This document shows positions 44,050-51,318 of a stretch of DNA of 64,000 bases, piece after piece. Made by a program: the position numbers and the translations under genes. A model generated the notes under the pieces. That model had not been told where the DNA came from. It did not search any database and saw only the letters and a program-made list of their open reading frames with translations. This DNA comes from Ancrocorticia populi (GTDB lineage: Bacteria > Actinomycetota > Actinomycetes > Actinomycetales > Actinomycetaceae), in the NCBI RefSeq assembly GCF_003123745.1, contig NZ_QETB01000001.1, forward strand, positions 1,016,389-1,080,388, given 5' to 3'. Positions within the stretch are counted from its first letter, which is position 1. Every line of letters begins with the position of its first letter.

Positions 44050-44093
44050 AAGCACTCACCTCCGCATGATCTTGTGGAGGTGAGTGCTTGTCT
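44050..44093 (+). terminator. Strong hairpin terminator after the luciferase-like gene
   Basis: AAGCACTCACCTCC / GGAGGTGAGTGCTT (44050-44063 and 44076-44089), 14 bp perfect, loop 12 nt, followed by GTCTT. CGACGACG lies just before it and CGTCGTCGTC just after, an outer inverted repeat. Confidence 0.85.
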
Positions 44094-44100
44094 TATGTAT

Positions 44101-44174
44101 CGTCGTCGTCCCCAAACCGAATTCTTGACGCAAAACTCAAGTATCCGCTAGAGACGTGACGCAGAATCTGCGTG
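44101..44174 (+). repeat. Second CGTCGTCGTC tract plus two TTGACGC units 31 bp apart
   Basis: CGTCGTCGTC (44101-44110) is followed by TTGACGCAAAACTC and GTGACGCAGAATCT. The shared TGACGC starts at 44126 and 44157, exactly 31 bp apart, as in the 39.85 kb array but in the opposite orientation. The array lies between convergent genes. Confidence 0.7.
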
Positions 44175-44531
44175 CTAGTTGGCCTCGGCAACCTTGGCAC
44201 GCACCGAATCCATATCCAGAGCCTCAATCTGCGAAATCAGATCTTCAAGGTTGGGACCGGACAGTGCTCCGGCCTGCTCGAATACGCGGATTCCGTCGCG
44301 GAAAGCCATGAGCGTAGGAATGGCGGAGATGCCGAAGTGAGCGGCAAGTTCCTGATTTTCCTCAGTATCTACCTTGCCGAATGTAATACCTTCATGCTCC
44401 TCAGATGACTTCTCAAAGATGGGAGCGAACTGGCGGCAAGGACCGCACCACGATGCCCAGAAGTCGAGAAGAACGATGCCGTCCTTGACGGTCTCATTGA
44501 AGTTGTCGGAAGTAATTGCAATGGTTGCCAT
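44175..44531 (-). CDS. trxA: Thioredoxin
   Basis: A 118-residue thioredoxin with active-site WASWCGPC (about residues 27-34), cis-Pro in AIPTLMAFRDG, and normal fold length plus a short helical tail. It reduces protein disulfides in the cytoplasm. ATG 44531 after AAAGG is preferred over longer in-frame starts that run into the divergent proA promoter region. It is divergent from proA. Confidence 0.95.
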   Translation of the reverse strand: MATIAITSDNFNETVKDGIVLLDFWASWCGPCRQFAPIFEKSSEEHEGITFGKVDTEENQELAAHFGISAIPTLMAFRDGIRVFEQAGALSGPNLEDLISQIEALDMDSVRAKVAEAN

Positions 44532-44659
44532 GATCGCCTTTCTTGTGGAATCTCTTGCTGTGGGTGGTAACGACGAACCGGCGCAACCTATTCCATTGAT
44601 TTCCGCCACTCTCAAGCGCATAGGGGCATAACGCGTCAAAAACCTCTAGGCTTAAGGCT

Positions 44660-45925
44660 ATGTCTGGATTATCTCCCATCCAGGGTGTTGAGGCCGCGGC
44701 CCGCAACGCCCAAGATGCCGCACGCTCGTTGCGAGGCGCAACCAGCGGCGCCAAGAATGCCCTGCTGGTGGCGATTGCGGACGCCCTCGAGGATCAACGC
44801 GGTGCGATCCTCGAAGCGAACGCGCGCGATGTGGAGGACGGAAGGGCCTCGGGCATGAAGGAGGGGCTCATAGATCGCCTCCTACTGACCGAAGAACGAA
44901 TCAGCTCAATCGCCGCTGCCACACGTCAAGTGGCAAGCCTACCCGATCCGGTCGGTGAAGTTGTTCGGGGGCAGAGCCTTCCAAACGGCCTCCTCTTGCG
45001 CCAAGTGCGCGTTCCGATGGGCGTGATCGGAATGATTTACGAGGCGCGCCCCAACGTGACTGTGGATGCCGCGGCTCTGGCGTTGAAGGCTGGCTCAGCC
45101 GTGCTACTTCGGGGTGGACGTGCCGCTTTGCACTCCAATGCGGCGTTGGTTGATGTGATGAGGACTGCCGTAACCGCCAATAACTTACCCGCGGACCTCG
45201 TAGCTACCATCGATGAATACGGGCGCGAAGGTGGCGTGGCGCTCATGCGTGCGCGCGGGCTCGTGGATCTGGTAATCCCGCGTGGCGGGGCAGGATTGAT
45301 CCAAACCGTGGTGCGCGAATCGCTGGTTCCGGTGATCGAAACGGGCGTGGGCAATTGCCATGTGTATGTGGACCGGGCGGCGGATCTGGATAAGGCGCTC
45401 GCGATTGCGGTGAACTCGAAGACTCATCGGCCGAGCGTGTGCAACGCTGCCGAAACCCTACTCGTACATCGTGACGTGGCCAGTCAATTCGTCCCGCGCG
45501 TGGTCCAGGCCCTGCAGGGGGCCGGTGTGACCGTGCACGGGTGTGACAAGGTGCAGGCACTCGCGTCCAACGTAGTCCCAGCATCCGAAGAAGACTGGGA
45601 AACTGAGTACCTCGCGCTAGACATCGCCGTGGGCGTGGTGGACTCGATCGATGGTGCGCTGAGCCACATTCGACGCTACTCGACGGGGCACACGGAGGCC
45701 ATCGTGAGCCAAGACGTGGCCGCCGTGCGTGAATTCACATCGTCTGTTGATTCAGCGGCGGTGATGGTCAATGCCTCTACGCGCTTCACCGATGGTGGGG
45801 AGCTTGGACTGGGTGCCGAGATCGGGATTTCCACCCAGAAGCTGCACGCCCGCGGGCCTATGGGGCTGGCTGAACTGACCACCACCACGTGGATCGTGGA
45901 AGGGGACGGGCATGTACGAATCTAA
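44660..45925 (+). CDS. proA: Gamma-glutamyl phosphate reductase
   Basis: A 421-residue aldehyde-dehydrogenase-fold enzyme, second step of proline synthesis. Conserved blocks include [30 protein letters not shown], the catalytic Cys in [14 protein letters not shown], and the C-terminal [22 protein letters not shown]. It starts at ATG 44660. nadD overlaps its 3' end by 14 nt, so the two are co-translated. Confidence 0.96.
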   Translation: MSGLSPIQGVEAAARNAQDAARSLRGATSGAKNALLVAIADALEDQRGAILEANARDVEDGRASGMKEGLIDRLLLTEERISSIAAATRQVASLPDPVGEVVRGQSLPNGLLLRQVRVPMGVIGMIYEARPNVTVDAAALALKAGSAVLLRGGRAALHSNAALVDVMRTAVTANNLPADLVATIDEYGREGGVALMRARGLVDLVIPRGGAGLIQTVVRESLVPVIETGVGNCHVYVDRAADLDKALAIAVNSKTHRPSVCNAAETLLVHRDVASQFVPRVVQALQGAGVTVHGCDKVQALASNVVPASEEDWETEYLALDIAVGVVDSIDGALSHIRRYSTGHTEAIVSQDVAAVREFTSSVDSAAVMVNASTRFTDGGELGLGAEIGISTQKLHARGPMGLAELTTTTWIVEGDGHVRI

Positions 45926-46583
45926 CGTGCATGTACCGTTCGACGAATCGAAGGGACGCCGCCGCCGAATCGGCATCATGGGTGGCACTTTCGATCCCAT
46001 CCACCATGGCCATCTCGTTGCGGCGTCTGAGGTTCAGAGCCATTTCGGGCTGGACGAAGTGGTGTTCGTTCCCACCGGAAACCAGCCTTATAAACGCGAT
46101 AGGACAGTGACACTGGCCGAACATCGTTACCTCATGACGGTGATCGCCACGGCCTCCAATAAGAGGTTTTCCGTCTCGCGTGTGGACATCGAACGTGAGG
46201 GCACCACCTACACGATCGACACTCTGAAAGACCTGCATAGCATCTACCCAGATGCGGATCTCTACTTCATCACAGGTGCCGATGTTCTCCCCGATATTTT
46301 GGGTTGGAAAGACTCGGAAGAGCTGTGGGGCATGGCGCACTTCGTTGGCGTGACACGCCCGGGGCATAAACTGGATGTTAGCAAGTTGCCGCCAGGGGTC
46401 ATGACCCTCATGGAAGTCCCGGCCATGGCAATCTCCTCCACCGATTGCCGTGTACGTGTGGGCCGGGCGGCACCGATCTGGTACCTAGTGCCAGATGGCG
46501 TTGTTCAGTACATCGCCAAGTATCATTTATACGAGGATCTAGACGAGCAGGGGCCGGGCGGCCCGGGCAAGAAGGAGCACTGA
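45912..46583 (+). CDS. nadD: Nicotinate-nucleotide adenylyltransferase
   Basis: A 223-residue nucleotidyltransferase forming deamido-NAD from nicotinate mononucleotide. The [15 protein letters not shown] motif and the C-terminal [10 protein letters not shown] (ISSTxIR-type) are present. Start ATG 45912 has GGAAGGGGACGGGC before it, inside proA. This is the usual proA-nadD-rsfS neighbourhood. It is followed after 2 nt by a membrane-protein gene. Confidence 0.95.
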   Translation: MYESNVHVPFDESKGRRRRIGIMGGTFDPIHHGHLVAASEVQSHFGLDEVVFVPTGNQPYKRDRTVTLAEHRYLMTVIATASNKRFSVSRVDIEREGTTYTIDTLKDLHSIYPDADLYFITGADVLPDILGWKDSEELWGMAHFVGVTRPGHKLDVSKLPPGVMTLMEVPAMAISSTDCRVRVGRAAPIWYLVPDGVVQYIAKYHLYEDLDEQGPGGPGKKEH

Positions 46584-46585
46584 GG

Positions 46586-47758
46586 ATGAGCGAGGAGAAA
46601 CCACGGTTGTCTCGGCGCGAAATGCGGGAACGCGGGCTACTCAGGCCCGTTACTGATGGTCCTTCACCCGTCGAAGAGCTCTCGCGCACCCAAGAGATCT
46701 CCTTGAACCGGATGTCGCGCAAGGAGATGCGCGAGCGTGAACGGGCGAGCCAAGCGACCGTAGATTCCGAAGTTGAGGCCGCCAAACAAGAGGCTGCGCG
46801 GCGGGCCACCGAGCAGCGCGCGGCCGAAGAAGCAGCCCGCAAGGCCGCCGCCGAACGAGCCACCGCAGAGGCCGCTGCCCGCGCCGCCGCGAATCGTGAA
46901 CGTATTGCCAAGGCGCAGCGAGCCGAGCGCGAAGAACAGGCGGCTGCTACACGCGAGCGTGAGCAGGCCGAGCAGGCCGCTGCTAAGGCATCTGCCGATC
47001 TTGAGGCCGCCGAGGCCAAAATCGCCGAGCAGGCCGCCGCCGATAAGGCTGCAGCCACTGACCGCCGCAGCGTCTTTGATCGCTTTACGGGTGATTCTGG
47101 AAGTTCCCCGGCACCTTCTCATTCCGCGCAATCCGCTAACACTGGGTTCTCCGCGGCCACAGGCTATTCTGCGCAGTCTGGTTATTCTGCCTCCTCGGCT
47201 CGTTCTGCCAGCGCAGCAAGTGCTCCGTGGGCTGAGTCTCCGGAATCTGACGATGCGAGCGCGAGCCTCGAGGAGCGCTTGCTCGATCGCATGCGCTCAG
47301 GTGGATTCTCACTCGCTGCTAGTTCCCCTGAGGAGCTGCGCGACGGTAAAACTGGGGCCGCAGCGGCATCCGAAACCTCAGCCATCTCTGAAGGTTCTGC
47401 TTCCGAGGCGGCTGCCAACGAGCCACACACGCTCGGGGAAGCAGTCGCAGGTACGGCCGGCGTGCGTGAGGAGCCAGAGGGGAGCGAATCCGATCTTGGC
47501 ACCGGCGTTCCCCGTGCTTCGAAGAGCGCGCAGGAATGGACTGCAGCTGAGGATATCGAATCCGAGTACGATGCTGACGATCTCCAGGAAGATAAAGGCC
47601 ACGGCGTACTCATGACGTTGATCGGCATTCTCATTGGAATTGTCTTGGGAATTATCGTTGGATTTGGCCTACGCTACCTTTACGTCAATGTCCTCTCGTT
47701 GGGAGCAGATCTGCCAGCGATCGTCGCGTCGGCACAATACATCACGCCCTTGTTCTAG
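46586..47758 (+). CDS. Coiled-coil, single-pass membrane protein of unknown function
   Basis: A 390-residue protein starting at ATG 46586, 2 nt after nadD, with AGGAGCACTGAGG upstream. It carries two repeats of an SRREMRERGLL / SRKEMRERERA motif at the N-terminus (about 9-18 and 44-53), then a long Ala/Glu/Arg coiled coil (about 65-160), a Ser/Ala-rich disordered region (165-335), and one C-terminal membrane helix (about 345-372). A protein of this type between nadD and rsfS is seen in other Actinomycetaceae as far as I recall, but I know no function. The cytosolic N-terminus suggests an anchor or scaffold. Confidence 0.8.
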   Translation: MSEEKPRLSRREMRERGLLRPVTDGPSPVEELSRTQEISLNRMSRKEMRERERASQATVDSEVEAAKQEAARRATEQRAAEEAARKAAAERATAEAAARAAANRERIAKAQRAEREEQAAATREREQAEQAAAKASADLEAAEAKIAEQAAADKAAATDRRSVFDRFTGDSGSSPAPSHSAQSANTGFSAATGYSAQSGYSASSARSASAASAPWAESPESDDASASLEERLLDRMRSGGFSLAASSPEELRDGKTGAAAASETSAISEGSASEAAANEPHTLGEAVAGTAGVREEPEGSESDLGTGVPRASKSAQEWTAAEDIESEYDADDLQEDKGHGVLMTLIGILIGIVLGIIVGFGLRYLYVNVLSLGADLPAIVASAQYITPLF

Positions 47759-47787
47759 CATTAAGCAACTCACCACCAAGGAGAAAT

Positions 47788-48261
47788 GTGGCTGCATCTG
47801 AGGAAATCGTCGAACTTGCACGCGGCGCTGCGCTAAAAGCCGCAGAAATTAAGCCCACGAGTATTACCGCGATCGACGTCTCTGAAAGGCTGATCCTCAC
47901 CGAGGTATTCCTCGTCATTTCCGCGGGTAGTCAGCCCCAGATGCGCGGGCTCGTTGACGCCGTGGACCGTGCGATGCACGAGGCGGGGGAGAAGCTCCGC
48001 CGGCGCGAGGGCTTCGAAGCTGAAATGCACTGGGTCTTGCTCGATTACGGCGATCTGATCGTCCACATCCAGTTGGATGAGGACCGTGAGTTCTATGCCC
48101 TAGAGAAGTTGTGGGGGGATTGCCCCCAGATTGATCTGGGTGTGGACTTGAGGGCGGATTCGGTTTCTGAGGGTAACGACGACGAAGTTCCCTCTACCCT
48201 CGACCGCCTGCTCGCGGGCTCTGACGCTGAGGAGGATTTCGAGGCGGGGAGCGATCAGTGA
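47788..48261 (+). CDS. rsfS: Ribosome silencing factor RsfS
   Basis: A 157-residue protein of the Iojap/RsfS family that binds L14 and blocks subunit joining in starvation. The hallmark stretch MHWVLLDYGDLIVHIQ is present near residues 85-100. The C-terminal 40 residues are an acidic tail. GTG 47788 follows AAGGAGAAAT. It overlaps the phosphatase gene by GTGA. Confidence 0.94.
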   Translation: MAASEEIVELARGAALKAAEIKPTSITAIDVSERLILTEVFLVISAGSQPQMRGLVDAVDRAMHEAGEKLRRREGFEAEMHWVLLDYGDLIVHIQLDEDREFYALEKLWGDCPQIDLGVDLRADSVSEGNDDEVPSTLDRLLAGSDAEEDFEAGSDQ

Positions 48262-48917
48262 GTGCTCGCAGGGTCATTTTGTGGCGGCACGGCCAAACCG
48301 ACCTCAACGTTGAACAGCGGATCCAGGGAGCTCAAGACTTCCCGCTGAATGACGTAGGACGCGAGCAGGCGGCGCGCATTGCTCCAGAGATCGCGGCCGT
48401 TGCGCCTGATCGCATTATTAGCTCGCCTCTGTCACGTGCTGTGGATACAACGCAGCGTGTGGTTGAAATAGTGGGCGTACCCATGGAGCTGGATGGACGG
48501 CTCCGCGAGCGGAACTATGGCGAGTGGGAGGGACTCACCCGTGATGAGATCAAAGAGCGCGATCCCGAGCAGTTTCAAGTGTGGATTGATGGTGGTTACC
48601 CCGAGGGCCTTGGCGTTGAGACGAACGTCGATGTAGGCGAGCGAGTGGCTGAAGCTGTCAATGAGGCTGCTGATGAGATGAGAACCGGGACGCTTTTGGT
48701 GGTTGCTCACGGCGCCGCTATTCGCGCGGGTGTCTGTGCCCTGCTGGGCCTGGGTAGTGAGAACTGGTCCGGGTTCCGCGGTATGGACAACTGTCACTTT
48801 GCAATCCTGAACCGTCAGGAGAACCGCAACCCCGGCTGGTGCGTGCATTCCTATAATCAGGTAATCGCTCCCGTGAATGAGCCGATTGAGAGCGTTCGGC
48901 ACGCTAATGACAAGTAA
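48258..48917 (+). CDS. Histidine phosphatase (phosphoglycerate mutase-like)
   Basis: A 219-residue member of the histidine phosphatase superfamily. The phospho-His motif is LWRHGQTDLNVEQRIQG (His about residue 11), with catalytic SSPLSRAVDTTQ, ERNYGEWEGL and the second His in VVAHGAAIRAG. In mycobacteria the gene next to rsfS encodes a glucosyl-3-phosphoglycerate phosphatase or broad acid phosphatase; this may be the counterpart but specificity is not determined. It is translationally coupled to rsfS. Confidence 0.9.
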   Translation: MSARRVILWRHGQTDLNVEQRIQGAQDFPLNDVGREQAARIAPEIAAVAPDRIISSPLSRAVDTTQRVVEIVGVPMELDGRLRERNYGEWEGLTRDEIKERDPEQFQVWIDGGYPEGLGVETNVDVGERVAEAVNEAADEMRTGTLLVVAHGAAIRAGVCALLGLGSENWSGFRGMDNCHFAILNRQENRNPGWCVHSYNQVIAPVNEPIESVRHANDK

Positions 48918-48961
48918 ACTCGGGTGTGGGATGAATCTCCCGGCATAAAGCCCTTTCTGAT

Positions 48962-48990
48962 TTGGAGGGCAAGCGATTCGGCTGTAAAGT
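48962..48990 (+). promoter_or_regulatory. Promoter of tRNA-Ala
   Basis: TTGGAG (48962-48967), 17-nt spacer, TAAAGT (48985-48990), 13 nt before the mature tRNA start at 49004. Confidence 0.55.
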
Positions 48991-49003
48991 AATACGAGTC
49001 CGC

Positions 49004-49076
49004 GGGGCATTGGCGCAGTTGGTAGCGCGCTTCCATGGCATGGAAGAGGTCAGGGGTTCGAATCCCCTATGCTCCA
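49004..49076 (+). tRNA. tRNA-Ala (anticodon GGC)
   Basis: Acceptor GGGGCAT / ATGCTCC with one G-U pair and discriminator A at 49076. Anticodon stem CTTCC/GGAAG has loop ATGGCAT, so the anticodon is GGC, decoding GCC. T-loop GTTCGAATC is standard. No CCA is encoded. tRNA genes are frequent integration sites, but no integrase or direct repeat of its 3' end was seen next to it. Confidence 0.95.
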
Positions 49077-49090
49077 CAAATTGAATTTGT

Positions 49091-49122
49091 AATTGGCTCG
49101 GCTTTGGCCGGGCCAATTTTGG
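49091..49122 (+). terminator. Terminator after tRNA-Ala
   Basis: AATTGGCTCGGC / GCCGGGCCAATT (49091-49102 and 49107-49118), one G-U pair, loop TTTG, followed by TTGG. Confidence 0.8.
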
Positions 49123-49330
49123 TTTATGGCTTGTGGGCTCGAACCCGTGAGGGTTCAGGCAGCGGGGAAGCGAGCCGAGCTTGGGAATTGCCTGAGGGCG
49201 GGCGGTTCAGCGAGTAGGCTGATGGTGGTGTACTCGCCGGTGGTTGAACATTAGCCGCACTCGCGAAGCGCGCTCGGCGAAGGGGAGGCCGCACGGCTGG
49301 GATTCCGTGAGAAAGGCAGGCGAGTCGGCT

Positions 49331-50035
49331 GTGGAGCACAGTACTATCGGTCCTAAGAAATCAGATACGCACACTCCTACTTCGACGAAGACGCGAAACT
49401 CGGTGATTCGTGCTGCAACGATGATCGTGCTGTATTTCGCCGTCAATTCCGTGCTAGGGCCCATCATGGTGGGCTTCGGCTGGCTAACACCTCATTGGGC
49501 GCAGTTGACCGTGTACGTGATCCTCTTCGCGGTGAGCATCTCCCTGTACGCGAAGCATTTGGCCCGCGAATGGCACCGGTTCCGAACGGACGTCGCGGGG
49601 AAGCGTCTACGCTTCTTCGGCGAGCTGATCCTGATGTCGGTTGTGGGTACAGTGTGCACCGGGCTTGCCTCAGTTCTGGCCGGATCCGAGACGACTAACC
49701 AAGAAAACATTGAAGACATGGTCGAAGTAATCCCGGTTGCGCTCGGCATGATCGTGATCGTACTGCTTGGCCCGTTGATCGAGGAGCTGACGTTTCGACA
49801 GTCGATTATTGGTGCTTTTCCTAGGCCACGGAAGTGGTTGCTAGGCGTCCTCTCCGTCGTGTCAGTGCTGATTTTCGATGCTGTCCATATTGCCAAACTC
49901 TCCGAGTTTTGGGTGTATCTTCCCATGGCGGTACTGCTTGTACTGTTTTATCTTCGTCATCGATGCAACGTGTGGGCGACTATTCTGTTCCATTCGTTCT
50001 ACAACTGCGCTGGGTTTGTACTTATCGTGCTGTAA
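49331..50035 (+). CDS. CPBP-family intramembrane metalloprotease
   Basis: About 234 residues with 6-7 membrane segments. The three CPBP (Abi/Rce1-like) motifs are present: EELTFRQ (EExxxR), FDAVH (FxxxH) and the C-terminal FHSFYN (HxxxN-like). Family members cleave substrates inside the membrane; some handle bacteriocin self-immunity or protein anchoring. The N-terminus is uncertain: GTG 49331 has GAAAGGCAGG upstream, while the frame is open to a TTG at 49244 that adds a basic stretch. It lies after tRNA-Ala at the edge of an erosion zone. Confidence 0.82.
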   Translation: MEHSTIGPKKSDTHTPTSTKTRNSVIRAATMIVLYFAVNSVLGPIMVGFGWLTPHWAQLTVYVILFAVSISLYAKHLAREWHRFRTDVAGKRLRFFGELILMSVVGTVCTGLASVLAGSETTNQENIEDMVEVIPVALGMIVIVLLGPLIEELTFRQSIIGAFPRPRKWLLGVLSVVSVLIFDAVHIAKLSEFWVYLPMAVLLVLFYLRHRCNVWATILFHSFYNCAGFVLIVL

Positions 50036-50163
50036 TCGGCGTTCCACACACACTCTTGAGGCTGGGACGCTCAGGCTGACCTTGGATTACAGCAAGGTCT
50101 CCGAGATGTCTGCTGGATCATTGATCTCGACTCCGAAGCTGGACACGACGGTGGTCGAATCGT

Positions 50164-50412
50164 TTACCGACGCGCCCGGAGTTTGTGCAGACCGTTGTGC
50201 TTGGACTGCATGACAGCCGCGATTGAACGCCATGACATCACAGATGCGATCGACGCTGCCGATCCGATTGATAATACCGAGGCGAAGGAACCAATCGACC
50301 CCACCGAGCCGAACGATCCGACGCTTCCAATCGAGAGTACTGAGTTCCTCGATCCGATCGACAGCACGGAGCCGCTCGACCAAAGCGAGAGTTTCGATGG
50401 GAGACTATCCAT
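50164..50412 (-). CDS. Small Ser-Ile-Gly-Ser repeat protein, 82 aa
   Basis: AAGGAG lies 6 nt before ATG 50412, a better start signal than most frames of this size. The product repeats a short SVLSIGS / SVGSFGS / SIGSFAS pattern from about residue 15 to 60, then ends in a basic tail (KHNGLHKLRARR). Regular small-hydrophobic alternation with Ser/Gly suggests a beta-solenoid-like fold. Similar SIGS-rich small proteins occur in actinobacteria as far as I recall, without known function. The opposite strand is also open but has no comparable start. Gaps 50036-50163 and 50413-50630 hold nothing else I can support. Confidence 0.55.
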   Translation of the reverse strand: MDSLPSKLSLWSSGSVLSIGSRNSVLSIGSVGSFGSVGSIGSFASVLSIGSAASIASVMSWRSIAAVMQSKHNGLHKLRARR

Positions 50413-50630
50413 TTGGTGCTCCTTAGATTTGTTGTTATCGGCGTTACGGGTTGCTCATTATGCTCCAACGGCTGTATGAGTGTCTATGGGTCGGGGAGCG
50501 TTGCCTTCGAGTTCTAAGCCGATCTCATACAGCGTAGTGTCAAGCAAGAGAGCCGATGGGAGGATGGAATGCACACTAGTAGTCCGAGGAGTTGCGTTAC
50601 GTCGATCCGTTGAGTGGTTGGAAAGGAGCC

Positions 50631-50759
50631 ATGAGCATGCCCATCGATTTGGCCTATCCGTTCGCGGGATGGTGGCGCGTCCAGAACAGCCCTGCGAACC
50701 GAGTTCCCAGCCACGGGACACGCCTATTTGCCACCGCCTACGCCATCGTTCAGGCCTAG
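50631..50759 (+). pseudogene. N-terminal remnant of an M23-type peptidase-like gene
   Basis: A 42-codon frame with a strong ribosome-binding site AAAGGAG 2-3 nt before ATG 50631. The product includes YPFAGWWRVQNSP and ANRVPSHGTRLFATAYAI. This closely resembles the N-terminus of a group of M23-type (LytM-like) zinc peptidase homologues, whose next residues are usually DFVPVD, but here VQA and a TAG follow. The rest of the domain is not found downstream, so the gene looks truncated by deletion. Family identification is from memory of the motif. Confidence 0.5.
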
Positions 50760-50848
50760 GCCCGGACCGCTGAATAGATAAGGAACCGTAGAATCAAGCG
50801 ATTCGAGATTCTCGTACTTGTGCGGGCCGCGCTTAGCAGGACGGCTGC

Positions 50849-51145
50849 TTAGGCATCAAGCGCTGCTACCGTGGCTGCCAATACTTGATTAATGTTGGGC
50901 ACGCCTTCGCCTCGGAATGTTTGTTTTCCGTGGGAATCACGCACAATCACTGTGGGCGTTGATGTGATGTCAACGCGTTCGGCGGCATCTGGATCATCAG
51001 CCACGTTGATCTCCGTGACGTAAACAGACGGAACAAGCCTAGCCGCAGTATCGAGGATGCCGCGTGTGCGCCGGCACGCCCCACAGAAGGACGAGCTGAA
51101 AAGCTCAAGGTGCACAGCCTCTGATGAGTGTTCGTCAAATGCCAC
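50849..51145 (-). CDS. Thioredoxin-fold protein with CGAC active site
   Basis: A 98-residue small thioredoxin/glutaredoxin-like protein. FSSSFCGACRRTRGIL carries a CxxC redox pair (about residues 20-23), and TSTPTVIVRDSHG has the cis-Pro. It is shorter than the TrxA encoded at 44.2 kb and the CGAC centre differs from CGPC, so a specialised reductase partner is possible. It lies downstream of the glycosidase operon but is probably transcribed separately, since a large hairpin lies between. Confidence 0.85.
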   Translation of the reverse strand: MAFDEHSSEAVHLELFSSSFCGACRRTRGILDTAARLVPSVYVTEINVADDPDAAERVDITSTPTVIVRDSHGKQTFRGEGVPNINQVLAATVAALDA

Positions 51146-51203
51146 GTCTCTAGATTAGTACTTGAGCACGGCAGCGCTTCATTGCCTCAGTCACAAATGG
51201 GCA

Positions 51204-51247
51204 TGATTGACGCCAGTGCGTCACGCTGGACGGACTGGCGTCAATCA
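51204..51247. terminator. 14-bp perfect hairpin downstream of the glycosidase operon
   Basis: TGATTGACGCCAGT (51204-51217) and ACTGGCGTCAATCA (51234-51247) are perfect inverted repeats with a 16-nt loop. There is no T run on the operon's strand. It may end the glycosidase transcript or protect its 3' end. The arms contain TTGACGC, the core of the dispersed repeat seen elsewhere. Confidence 0.5.
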
Positions 51248-51318
51248 ACTCACCATGTTTCAGCATATGCCGAAAAGTCTAGCTCCTGCGAAGAGGGTCC
51301 TCCTTGTGGGGTCGAGTC

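Noticed and set aside
50183..50479. 98-codon plus-strand frame opposite the SIGS-repeat gene
   Set aside because: Its Asp/Pro/Thr repeats mirror the antisense repeats, and it lacks a ribosome-binding site, whereas the minus-strand frame has AAGGAG.
49004..51145. tRNA-Ala as attachment site of an integrated element
   Set aside because: No integrase gene and no repeat of the tRNA 3' end were found downstream within the window.
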